A DNA stretch of 42,524 nt from Gemmataceae bacterium (GTDB lineage Bacteria; Planctomycetota; Planctomycetia; Gemmatales; Gemmataceae): NCBI GenBank assembly GCA_019752375.1, contig JAIEMG010000191.1, positions 1 to 42,524 of the forward strand. Reading direction: 5' to 3'. The notes below the pieces were generated by a model, which saw only the letters and a program-made list of their open reading frames with translations, was not told where the DNA came from and did not search any database. Shown one piece after another: positions 24,131-32,534 of the stretch (its first letter is position 1; each line of letters begins with the position of its first letter). The position numbers were made by a program, and so were the translations under genes.

Positions 24131-26923
24131 TTAGCTAAAGTCCACGCGCAACTGCACGAGGTCGCAGGGCGAAACCTCGAAGCTGACCGCATCGGCATTG
24201 ACGCTGGTTTCCTGTAGATGGCCGCCCCGGGCATCCAGGAACATGGCCTTGTTTGGATTGCGCACGCAGCGGAATTCCGCCGCGCCACCGTGCACGCTGG
24301 TTTCCAGCAGGCGCAGGATCACGCCGTCGGCGCCCTCGGGAGCGGGCCGCATGCCGGTCAGCAGCAGGTTGCTGGCGTCGAGGTGGAACAGCCAGCCCGC
24401 GGAACCGACGTGCGGCGGGCCCTTGGTCGTCGCCACGACCGGCACCGGCGTCATCATGCCCAGGGCGGTCTGGGTCGGGTGATCGCGATCCAGGCCGACG
24501 CCCAGATCGAAGGAACGCACCGTCTCCCCTTCCGGCATCAGGATCACGTCGAGCATGCGCGACGAATGCCGTTGGTGGAACGGCAAGCCGCCCATGAACA
24601 GCGTCGTGCTCTGGCCGCCGAGGCGCACTTCCACGTAGTCCGGCGTCTCCGGGCGGGTGTGCGTGCTGATGTAGCCGGTGCCGTTGACGCCGCGGAGCAG
24701 CGTACCGCGCTCGTCGCGCCAGGCGAAGCGAGCGCCGAAGTAGCTATGCCACGGATAGCCAACGGCGGGCACTTCTGGAATCAGCTCGATCCGCATGTCC
24801 AGGATCGGCCGGCCCAACCAGGCGCGGAAGCGCTGACGGAAGCGGGCCAGCACCTTGTCTTGCTCGTCGTAGATCGCACCGGTGCTGACGACTTCGCCGA
24901 GGGCGGGACCGGTCGACGTGACCTTGATCTCGCCGACGCGCATCACGCTGCCGGGGTTGTAGACCAGCTGCTGGCCCAGGCGATTGATGCGCGTGCGGTG
25001 ATCGCGGATGCCCTTCAAGCCGCCGGTGGCCGGATCGACGTCGGCCTCGAAGAACTCGTTGCGGACGCCGTTCTTGTCCGCCAGCGTCATCTTGCGCGGC
25101 GACCCGGGCGGTCCCGATTTGGCGAACCAGGCGAAACCAAGGGCCGGCACCTCCACCACGAGCCGCGCCTTGCCCTCGTCCACCTGGCACGCTTTCACCG
25201 GGCCTTCGACCGTGACCGGTCCGGCATCGTCCAGTTCCAGGGTGATGCGGCGGGTGAAGCTGCAAGGGTTAAGCACCAGGTAGCCGGGCTTGTCCGACGT
25301 GGCGCGGGACAGGAGCCGGCCTGCCAAAGCGTCGGCGACCTGCTTCTGCGCTTCGGCCAGCTCGGCTTCGGGATTGGCGCCGGTTTCGAGCTCGTCTTCC
25401 AGTTCGTTGAGCCGGGCGTCCATGTTGAGCTGGTCGTTCTTGCCGGCCAGGCCGCGATAGATCGCCGCCAGCGACCAGGTCGTGTCGATTTGCCGGCGCA
25501 GTCGCGTGTGGCGGGCGAACTCGCTCACCGGCTGCGTCGATTTGGCGTTGGTGCGTTCTTCCAGGTAATCGGAGTGAAAATCGTCAGCGGTTGCCGCTGA
25601 AGCATACTCGCCGCACATGGCCTCGCTGAAATAGCTCGACAGCGTGGCCCATTTGCCCAGGATCGGGCCGAAGCGGTTCAGCTCCATCCAGTCGTCGTAC
25701 AAGGGCGACGCAGGCTGGCCGGTATGGACCAGCGACAGTGTGGCTGCCTGATCGCCGCGGATCGTGCGCTGCAAGTAGTGGGCGAGATGGAAGAACGTCT
25801 GCGGGCTGTCAGCGGCGTAGGGCGTGCGTGTTAGCGCCTCGATCTGTTTGCCGTCCGGCGAGGGCCAGTTGGTGACCGGCGCGCGAAAGTTTGGCAGCAC
25901 CGATGCGTCGAACTGAAGCAGCACGCCGCGATTGAGGCCGACGTTGTTGAGCCAGCCCGGCAGCTGCGGATGGGCGCCAAAGCGCTTGCGGCCAAAGACG
26001 CGCATTTCAGTGCCGAACAGGTCTTTGTAGACGTTCACGCCCTTGATCAGATTCCACAGCTGCGACTCGACCGGCAGCAGGGTGTCTTCGCTCTCCTGGT
26101 AAGGCCCGCTGCAAATCTCGACCTTCTCGGCCTGGACTTTCTCGCGCAGGGCGGCAAAGCGCTCCGGATGTTCGCGGCTCAGCTTTTCGAGCAACGCGAC
26201 CGGACCAATCAGGTTCAACGGAACGTCCTTGGCGAACGAACCTGGCAGCGGATCAGCCAGCTTGGCTTCATCGAGCAGGGCCAGGTCGAGCAAGTAGATG
26301 GCGACGGGATACAGGATTTCACGGCCGGCCATCAGCCGATCCGCGGCATTTTGGAGGTGCTTCTGGGTCGCGTCGATCGGTCCGCCCAGCGTGAAGATCG
26401 CGTCCTGCACGTCGCGCCACAGGTCGCTGGAGGCCAGGAGGTTCTCGTGCTCCATCGCTTCGAAGAGCGTGTCGACCATCAGGTAGCCGAAGCCGATGGC
26501 GAAGAACATCGCCAGCGGCTCGCGCGGCAAATCGAGCAGCGCCATCATGCAGGCGAAACGCTCGGCTTCGGTGTCGCGCAGATTCGAGGTTTCCAGGGCC
26601 GCCTTCAGGTTGGACAGCGTCCAGTCCCTTTCCGGCGTGGAGCGGAAGGCGACGGCACCGGCATCGATGACGCGCTGGTCCCAGTCTTCGGGCAGGATCA
26701 TTGGCGGATTGTCCGGCACCGCGTAGATGTGGCCCGCCGTGGGCTGCTCGTAATCGTACGGACTGGCGATCTTGGGCGGTCCCGCTGCGCCCAGGGCGAC
26801 GGCGGGGTGCCAGAGGGCCGAATAGCCATTGAGGAAAGCGGCAGTGTCTTCGTTCGCCAGCGCCAGGGAGTTCTGGGCGGGCATCCGATACGGGCTGAGG
26901 AGGAACAGTTCGCGTTGGCTCAT
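24131..26923 (-). CDS. Large GH38-like glycosidase-fold protein
   Basis: This 930-residue cytoplasmic-looking protein starts at ATG 26923, with no clear ribosome site. Its C-terminal half reads like the beta-sandwich of GH38 alpha-mannosidases: VRNEFFEADVDPATGGLKGI, GEVVSTGAIYDEQ and RAWLGRPILDMRIELIPE. The N-terminal half keeps fragments of the family (SGPYQESEDTLLPVESQLWNL, VFGRKRFGAHPQLPGWLNNVG). I could not find the HxD-type metal site or the catalytic aspartate signature at the expected place near the start. Such proteins may be diverged mannosidases or inactive sugar binders. It is divergent from the TPR gene at 27043, with 119 bases between. Confidence 0.75.
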   Translation of the reverse strand: MSQRELFLLSPYRMPAQNSLALANEDTAAFLNGYSALWHPAVALGAAGPPKIASPYDYEQPTAGHIYAVPDNPPMILPEDWDQRVIDAGAVAFRSTPERDWTLSNLKAALETSNLRDTEAERFACMMALLDLPREPLAMFFAIGFGYLMVDTLFEAMEHENLLASSDLWRDVQDAIFTLGGPIDATQKHLQNAADRLMAGREILYPVAIYLLDLALLDEAKLADPLPGSFAKDVPLNLIGPVALLEKLSREHPERFAALREKVQAEKVEICSGPYQESEDTLLPVESQLWNLIKGVNVYKDLFGTEMRVFGRKRFGAHPQLPGWLNNVGLNRGVLLQFDASVLPNFRAPVTNWPSPDGKQIEALTRTPYAADSPQTFFHLAHYLQRTIRGDQAATLSLVHTGQPASPLYDDWMELNRFGPILGKWATLSSYFSEAMCGEYASAATADDFHSDYLEERTNAKSTQPVSEFARHTRLRRQIDTTWSLAAIYRGLAGKNDQLNMDARLNELEDELETGANPEAELAEAQKQVADALAGRLLSRATSDKPGYLVLNPCSFTRRITLELDDAGPVTVEGPVKACQVDEGKARLVVEVPALGFAWFAKSGPPGSPRKMTLADKNGVRNEFFEADVDPATGGLKGIRDHRTRINRLGQQLVYNPGSVMRVGEIKVTSTGPALGEVVSTGAIYDEQDKVLARFRQRFRAWLGRPILDMRIELIPEVPAVGYPWHSYFGARFAWRDERGTLLRGVNGTGYISTHTRPETPDYVEVRLGGQSTTLFMGGLPFHQRHSSRMLDVILMPEGETVRSFDLGVGLDRDHPTQTALGMMTPVPVVATTKGPPHVGSAGWLFHLDASNLLLTGMRPAPEGADGVILRLLETSVHGGAAEFRCVRNPNKAMFLDARGGHLQETSVNADAVSFEVSPCDLVQLRVDFS

Positions 26924-27042
26924 GACAGTGGGTTTATCAGGGTAGTTGGGCAAATGCAAGGAGTGTGACCACAAGCGGGGGGGCGCTTCGCCTATCATTC
27001 GCTATAGTACCCAGAGAAGAATCCCTGGCGAGGAGGCCGTCC

Positions 27043-29361
27043 GTGGCACGCCGTACGAAACACCGTCCGCCGACCTTAACTCTGCCGCAGCTCGAGGAGC
27101 GCGTGGAACGGGCGCGACGAGAAGGCCGCTTTCAGCAAGCGCTGGAGCTGGCCAAGCAGCTAAACCGTGAAGAGGCGACGCCGGCCAACCGGGAGCGTCT
27201 CCTGAATGTCTACCTGGAGCGCGCGCGTCAGCTGCGGACGCAAGGCCAGACGCGCGACGCGCGCACGGTGGTCGAAGCCGCCTTGCCGATCATTGGCGAC
27301 GAGGCGCCCTGGCTCGAGAGGGCGGCCGAGGAACTGGCGGCCGGCGGGCATGCAGCGCCGGCTCTGCGCTTGCTTTCTTCCCTGCCGACTTCGCCCTTGC
27401 ACGCGCGCGTGCTGGGTCATGCGGCCGACGCGGCCGTTCGCCAAGGAGCGGCCGGACGTGCGTCGCTGCCGGAGAACTTGCACGCATCCTTCGATCTCAT
27501 TCTTCAGGCATTCCGCCAGCTGGAAGCAGGGCAAGACGACGCGGTACGCCAGACGCTTCAGGGCATCGGCTTGCAGTCGCCGTTTCTCGAGTGGAAACTG
27601 CTGCTGCGCGGGCTGCAAGCCTACTACCTCAACGACGACACGCGGGCGGTCGACAACTGGTCGCGTTTAGGCGTCGATCGGCTGCCCGCGCGGCTGGCAG
27701 CGCCATTTCGCCTGCGCATCGACCCCGCATTTCTCCAGGCACAGTCGCCGGAGTCCCAGCTCCTGCTTCGGCAACAGGGCGAAAAGCACCAGGGATCGGG
27801 CTTGCTGCCGTACCTGCGTGCCGTACAGGCAGCCCTTGGGGAGCAAGACATCGTCAAGGCGTTTAGTCAGGCAGGAACCGCATTGCCTGCGCTGCGTCAG
27901 GAAGCGCCCCACCTGGTTCCGCGCCTGGCGGCCTGCTTCTACTGGGCCATCGTGGATTTCGGCGATCCATCGGACATCAAGCGTTATCAGCGCCTGTTCG
28001 GCACCCCGGCCGACGACCCCGAATTCTACCGCATGGATGCCCTGGTTTTTGACGCTCGCGGTATGGCGACGGAGGTGCACGAAGCCTGGCAAAGATACGA
28101 GGCATCGGTGGCGGCGAATCCCGCGGCCTGGCCGGGCGACCAGGCGCGGCGGGTGCGAGCACTGATCTGGTGCCACTTGGGCCGCAACGCCGGCAGCATC
28201 CCCGATGCGGCGCAGATCAAGAAGTTGCCCAAGTTCCTGCGCGACCATCCGGATCGGCCGGAGCCATTGAAGCCGCCGGCCGAGAAGTGCTTCGAGAACA
28301 GCCTGAAACTCGACCCCGACCAGCTCGAAACGCACGTGGCCTTGCTCGACCACTATCGCGAACGGGAGCACAAGAAGGCGGAGCCGGTCGCCCGGCAGCT
28401 GCTGAAACAGTTCCCCGATCACCTGCCCACGCTGCAATGGTTGAGCGATCTCTGCCTCAAGCGCAAGGATCACGCTGAAGGCCTGGAGTTAGCCCAGCGG
28501 GCCCTTAACGGCAACCCGCTCGATCGCCGGCTGCGCGGAAAGGTCAGTTACGCGCATTTGCTCATCGCCCGGGCGCATCTGGAAGCAAACCGCTTCGACG
28601 AGGCTCGTGCCGAGTATCAGAAAGCCCTGACCTTCCATGAAGGCGGAGACCCCTTCGATATCCACTGCAGGCGCGCCGTCTGCGAGTTCAAGGCCGGCAA
28701 TGTCGAGGGAGCGGAGCAGATCCTTCAGGAGATCAAGGCACGCGGCACGCCCCGGCTGCCGTTCGCGTTCGCGATGACGGTCGAGACGATGCGCGTCGAG
28801 GTGCCGCGCGACTTGCGGAAACGGTTCGAGATGGAGTTCAGCGGTGTACTTGCCGAGCCGCCCGTCGCCGAGGGAGTGGAGAGTGCCCTCTCCCTGGCCG
28901 AGGCCTACGAGGATGCGGGCGTGAATTATCGCGGCCAGAAAGCACACTGGAAAAAGCTCCTGGCCTATGTCGCCAAAGTGCCTGCGTCGGCCTACACGGA
29001 GCTGTCGCTGGAATCGGTCTGCCGCCACCTGCTGAACCTGGACGACAAGAAGACGTTGCGCAAGCTCGTGGCTGCCGGCCGGAAAAGCTTCCCGAAGAGC
29101 CCGCACTTCCCGTTCCTGGAAGCAAGCAGCTATGTCCTGTCGAATCCCGATAAGGCTCCCATTTGGAAGGTCGCTCCCCTGCTTGCCGAGGCCGAGCGAC
29201 TCGCCCGCGAGTCGCCAACCGACGAGCGGGCCAAGGCGATGCTGGAAATCATCGACCGCCAGCGGCAGATGCTCGGCCTCGGCGGCATGGGCGGTCCGAT
29301 GGGGTTCCTGGAGGACCTGTTCGATCAGTTCGAGGACGACGATGAGGACGAGGACGAGTAA
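27043..29361 (+). CDS. TPR protein heading an Hsp70 gene cluster
   Basis: This 772-residue protein starts at GTG 27043, with GAGGAGG seven to eight bases upstream. The frame continues upstream to 26965 but without a better site. It has no signal peptide. Most of the length is alpha-helical with TPR-like hairpins (LEERVERARREGRFQQALELAKQ, HAEGLELAQRALNGNPLDRR, DEARAEYQKALTFH, GNVEGAEQILQEIKARG). The C-terminus is Gly/Met then strongly acidic (FLEDLFDQFEDDDEDEDE), like the EEVD-type or acidic tails that contact chaperones. It precedes the J-like gene by 17 bases. I infer a scaffold or client adaptor for the Hsp70 encoded downstream. Confidence 0.85.
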   Translation: MARRTKHRPPTLTLPQLEERVERARREGRFQQALELAKQLNREEATPANRERLLNVYLERARQLRTQGQTRDARTVVEAALPIIGDEAPWLERAAEELAAGGHAAPALRLLSSLPTSPLHARVLGHAADAAVRQGAAGRASLPENLHASFDLILQAFRQLEAGQDDAVRQTLQGIGLQSPFLEWKLLLRGLQAYYLNDDTRAVDNWSRLGVDRLPARLAAPFRLRIDPAFLQAQSPESQLLLRQQGEKHQGSGLLPYLRAVQAALGEQDIVKAFSQAGTALPALRQEAPHLVPRLAACFYWAIVDFGDPSDIKRYQRLFGTPADDPEFYRMDALVFDARGMATEVHEAWQRYEASVAANPAAWPGDQARRVRALIWCHLGRNAGSIPDAAQIKKLPKFLRDHPDRPEPLKPPAEKCFENSLKLDPDQLETHVALLDHYREREHKKAEPVARQLLKQFPDHLPTLQWLSDLCLKRKDHAEGLELAQRALNGNPLDRRLRGKVSYAHLLIARAHLEANRFDEARAEYQKALTFHEGGDPFDIHCRRAVCEFKAGNVEGAEQILQEIKARGTPRLPFAFAMTVETMRVEVPRDLRKRFEMEFSGVLAEPPVAEGVESALSLAEAYEDAGVNYRGQKAHWKKLLAYVAKVPASAYTELSLESVCRHLLNLDDKKTLRKLVAAGRKSFPKSPHFPFLEASSYVLSNPDKAPIWKVAPLLAEAERLARESPTDERAKAMLEIIDRQRQMLGLGGMGGPMGFLEDLFDQFEDDDEDEDE

Positions 29362-29378
29362 TTCGGGCGGAGGACACG

Positions 29379-29672
29379 ATGGCCGATCCGTATGAAGTGC
29401 TTGGCCTGGCCGCGGACAGCGATGACGAGGCGATTCGCCGGCGCTACCTGGAGCTGGTGCGTCAGTTCTCGCCGGAGCATCATCCAGAGAAGTTCGCCGC
29501 CATTCGTTCGGCCTACGAAGACCTGAAGGACGTGACGACTCGGCTGCGCCACCGCCTGTTCAAGGCCGGCAGGCGCGAGAGCGTGGAAGCGATCATCGAG
29601 GAACTGGCATGTCGGAGTCAACGCCGTCGTCTGTCACTGGAAACTCTGCTGAGCACGCTGCGCTCACCCTGA
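29379..29672 (+). CDS. J-like protein lacking the HPD motif
   Basis: This 97-residue protein starts at ATG 29379 after GGAGG. Residues 4-50 follow the J-domain pattern: PYEVLGLAADSDDEAIRRRY (helices I and II), then LVRQFSPEHHPEKF and AAIRSAYEDLKD (helix III). Where J proteins have HPD, the motif that stimulates Hsp70 ATPase, residues 31-33 read SPE. A basic C-terminal helix follows. It lies between the TPR and grpE genes and shares 64 bases with grpE. It may dock to this Hsp70 without classical stimulation, or the Hsp70 may have co-evolved. Confidence 0.8.
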   Translation: MADPYEVLGLAADSDDEAIRRRYLELVRQFSPEHHPEKFAAIRSAYEDLKDVTTRLRHRLFKAGRRESVEAIIEELACRSQRRRLSLETLLSTLRSP

Positions 29673-30403
29673 CCCCCGAAGCGATCGACGCAGTACTTGC
29701 CGACTTTCGCGGCTGGCTCGAACAGCTCGGCGACGCGCCTGTGTCGCTCGACGGCACGGCCCCGCCAGAGCCCATCGACCTGCACACGCTGGTTGGCCAG
29801 TTCGCGGCGCTGCGCCACGAAGTCAACCTCCAGACGAAGGCCACGCGCACGCAGCAGGAGCAAAACGCCGACACGCTTCGGCAGCTGACACAGGCCGTGG
29901 AAGCAGCGAAGCAAGCGCCAAAGACCGATACCGACGACGACGAAGCGGTCCGTCCCCTGCTCAAGACGTTGGTCGACGCCGCCGACGCGCTGGCATTGGC
30001 CAAGCAAGAGATCGAGCGCCTGCAGACCACGACCGGCGGGGCGCTGGAGCGTTTGACGACGGAATCGCAACCTGCACCATCCGGGCTGGCACGCTGGTTC
30101 AGCCGTGGAACGGACAACAGTTCAGCCGCACGGCGTCAGGCGGCCGAGCAGGTGCGCCGCCTGCTCGACTCGGTGCTGACCGGCTATGGCATGAGCGTGC
30201 AGCGAATCGAACGCGCCTTGCAGCAGCACGGGCTGGAGGCAATCGCCTGCGTCGGCGAGCGCTTCGATCCGGAGTGCATGGAAGTCGTGGAAGCGGTCGC
30301 CGAAAGCGGCCGGCCTTCCGGCGAGGTGATCGCCGAGGTGCGTCGCGGCTATTTGTGGAACGACCGTGTGTTTCGCTGTGCGCAGGTGCGCGTCGCGAAG
30401 TAG
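29609..30403 (+). CDS. grpE: GrpE-family nucleotide exchange factor
   Basis: This 264-residue protein starts at ATG 29609 with a GAGGAA site, inside the end of the J-like gene. Residues 60-140 are a long helical segment (HEVNLQTKATRTQQEQNADT), as in the GrpE stalk. The C-terminal beta domain is clear: RIERALQQHGLEAIACVGERFDP, MEVVEAVAESGRPSGEVIAEV and RRGYLWNDRVFRCAQVRVAK. GrpE releases ADP from Hsp70. This version is longer than E. coli GrpE (about 197), with an inserted middle (about 150-180). It is likely specific for the Hsp70 24 bases downstream. Confidence 0.88.
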   Translation: MSESTPSSVTGNSAEHAALTLTPEAIDAVLADFRGWLEQLGDAPVSLDGTAPPEPIDLHTLVGQFAALRHEVNLQTKATRTQQEQNADTLRQLTQAVEAAKQAPKTDTDDDEAVRPLLKTLVDAADALALAKQEIERLQTTTGGALERLTTESQPAPSGLARWFSRGTDNSSAARRQAAEQVRRLLDSVLTGYGMSVQRIERALQQHGLEAIACVGERFDPECMEVVEAVAESGRPSGEVIAEVRRGYLWNDRVFRCAQVRVAK

Positions 30404-30426
30404 AGTGATTGCAAGAGGAATTCCCG

Positions 30427-32202
30427 ATGGATGATCCGATCGTGGGCATCGACCTGGGCACGACCAACAGCGAAGTCGCGTATGTGCGCGACGGCCAGCC
30501 GCGCGTCCTCGAGGAAGACGGCGATCCGATCCTGCCTTCATTCGTTGGTCTTTCCGAGGACGGCAAGCTTCTCGTCGGTAAAGCCGCTCGCAACCAGTGG
30601 GTCCTCGCTCCGGAGCGGACGGTCAAGTCGATCAAGCGCAAGATGGGCCAGGACGTGAAGGTTCGCCTGGGCGAACAGGAATTTCGGCCGCAGGAAATCT
30701 CGGCCATGATCCTGCGCAGCCTGCGCGACCGCGCTTCGGCGCAGCTGGGCGTGCCCGTCAAGAAGGCCGTCATCACGGTGCCCGCTTATTTCAACGACGC
30801 CCAGCGCCAGGCCACGCGCGAGGCGGGCGAATTGGCCGGGCTCGAAGTCGTGCGCATCCTCAACGAGCCGACCGCGGCATCGCTCACCTACGACCCCAGT
30901 CAGCGTGAACTGCAGCGCATGCTCGTCTACGACCTCGGTGGCGGCACGTTCGACGTGTCCATCGTCCAGCAGCAGGACGGCGTGGTCGAAGTGCTCTCCA
31001 GTCACGGCGACACGCAGCTCGGCGGCGACGACTTCGACGACTTGCTTCTCGCCCACGTCTGCGATCGGTTCCAGCAAGAGCATGGCATCGACCTGCGCGG
31101 GCAGCTCGTGTCCCGCGCTCGCGTCCTCCGCGCGGTCGAGGCGGCCAAGCGCCAGCTGTCGGCGCATCCGTTCACCCGGATCGACGAGGAATTCATCGCC
31201 GAGAAGGACGGCCAGGCCTTGCACCTGAGCATGGAGGTCAGCCGCGAGGACTACGAAACGATGATCCGGCCGCTCATGGACCGCACGATGGACTGCGTGC
31301 AGCGCGCCCTGGACGATGCCCACGTGACCGCGTCGGCCATCAACAAGGTCGTCCTCGTCGGCGGCAGCACGCGCACGCCGCTGGTCAGCCAGCTGCTGGA
31401 AGAACGGCTTCAGCAGCCGGCGCATCAAGAGGTCAATCCGGACCTGTGCGTCGCCATGGGAGCAGCCATTCAGGCCGCCATCATTGCCGGCGCGGACGTG
31501 GGTGCGGTACTGGTGGACATTACGCCGCACACGCTGGGCATCAAGTGCCTGGACGATGGCATGGGGAGTTTCAGCAGCTATCCATTTCGCTTCGCGCCGA
31601 TCGTGCACCGCAACACGCCCCTCCCCGCGTCGCGCAGCGAACTGTTCCACACCGCGTATGACGAGCAGCGCGAAGTCGAGATCGAGGTCTACCAGGGCGA
31701 GAGCCCGGACCCGCGACACAATCATCAGATCGGCAACTTTCGCATCAAGGGCCTGGCCGCGGTGCCGGCCGGCAACCCGATCGTCGTGCAGCTCGACCTG
31801 AACCTGGACGGCATGCTCAAGGTCTCCGCGCGCGAGCGCGCCACGGGATTGCAGAAGCAGATCACGATCGAGAATGCGCTGGCCCGCTACGAAGCAGAGG
31901 AACGGGATGCCGCGCGCGGCCGGCTGGAAGAGCTCTGGGACGAAGAGGAGCCGGAAGGCGACGAGGACGCGCCGCCCGAGCTGTCGCCTGGCCCGCGCGA
32001 AGGCGCGCGCGAAACGGTGCAGGCGAAAGCACTGCTGGAAAAAGCCGACCGGTTGCTTGCGAAAGTGCAGCCCGAGGACCGTGCGGAGGTCGAGCGCCTG
32101 ATGGAACGGGTGCGGACGGCGTTGACCGATCGCAAGTGGGACCAGGTGACGACCGCGGGCAACGAGCTTTCCGACATCCTCTTTTACCTGGAAGACGCAT
32201 GA
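30427..32202 (+). CDS. Hsp70/DnaK-family chaperone, short lid
   Basis: This 591-residue protein starts at ATG 30427 after AGAGGAA. The ATPase domain has all its signatures: GIDLGTTNSEVAYV (residue 7 on), AYFNDAQRQATREAGELAG and ILNEPTAASL (about 119-160), DLGGGTFDVSIV (about 169) and VVLVGGSTRTP (about 309). The substrate domain follows (GIKCLDDGMGSF to GLQKQITIENALA). The C-terminal lid is cut to about 100 residues with an acidic insert (EEEPEGDEDAPPE), and there is no EEVD-like end; DnaK of E. coli has 638. This looks like an accessory Hsp70 of the HscC kind. The zinc-ribbon gene overlaps its stop by four bases. Confidence 0.95.
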   Translation: MDDPIVGIDLGTTNSEVAYVRDGQPRVLEEDGDPILPSFVGLSEDGKLLVGKAARNQWVLAPERTVKSIKRKMGQDVKVRLGEQEFRPQEISAMILRSLRDRASAQLGVPVKKAVITVPAYFNDAQRQATREAGELAGLEVVRILNEPTAASLTYDPSQRELQRMLVYDLGGGTFDVSIVQQQDGVVEVLSSHGDTQLGGDDFDDLLLAHVCDRFQQEHGIDLRGQLVSRARVLRAVEAAKRQLSAHPFTRIDEEFIAEKDGQALHLSMEVSREDYETMIRPLMDRTMDCVQRALDDAHVTASAINKVVLVGGSTRTPLVSQLLEERLQQPAHQEVNPDLCVAMGAAIQAAIIAGADVGAVLVDITPHTLGIKCLDDGMGSFSSYPFRFAPIVHRNTPLPASRSELFHTAYDEQREVEIEVYQGESPDPRHNHQIGNFRIKGLAAVPAGNPIVVQLDLNLDGMLKVSARERATGLQKQITIENALARYEAEERDAARGRLEELWDEEEPEGDEDAPPELSPGPREGARETVQAKALLEKADRLLAKVQPEDRAEVERLMERVRTALTDRKWDQVTTAGNELSDILFYLEDA

Positions 32203-32534
32203 GCCTGCGCTGTCCCGTCTGCCGCGCGGAGCTGAGCGCCGGCCCGAGCTGCCGTCGCTGCCGCGCTGACTTGGCCCTGCTCTTTGCCGTGGAGGAGCAG
32301 CGCGCCCAGCTGCTCGCTTCCTCGCGTTCCTGCATGGCGCGCTCGCGCATCGACGAGGCCAAGGCGCTGGCGCAGCGTGCCGACGCGCTGCGCCGGGATG
32401 CGGATTCGCGGCAGGCCCTGGCCCTGGCCCATCTCCTGGCACGCGACTTTGGCCGCGCTCTCGACTACTATCGAAACCAGAACCCGCCGCAACGGGGAGG
32501 AAATCCTGGTGGCCGAGACCATTCTGATCGTTGA
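32199..32534 (+). CDS. Small zinc-ribbon helical protein
   Basis: This 111-residue protein starts at ATG 32199, overlapping the Hsp70 stop (ATGA). Residues 4-21 form a four-cysteine knuckle, RCPVC then SCRRC (Cys5, Cys8, Cys18, Cys21), that should hold one zinc ion. A helical hairpin region follows (RIDEAKALAQRADALRRDAD, then SRQALALAHLLARDFGRALDYY), like one TPR unit. Zinc knuckles in DnaJ help hand clients to Hsp70, and a similar role here is inferred from the context. The last eight codons overlap the next gene. Confidence 0.78.
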   Translation: MSLRCPVCRAELSAGPSCRRCRADLALLFAVEEQRAQLLASSRSCMARSRIDEAKALAQRADALRRDADSRQALALAHLLARDFGRALDYYRNQNPPQRGGNPGGRDHSDR

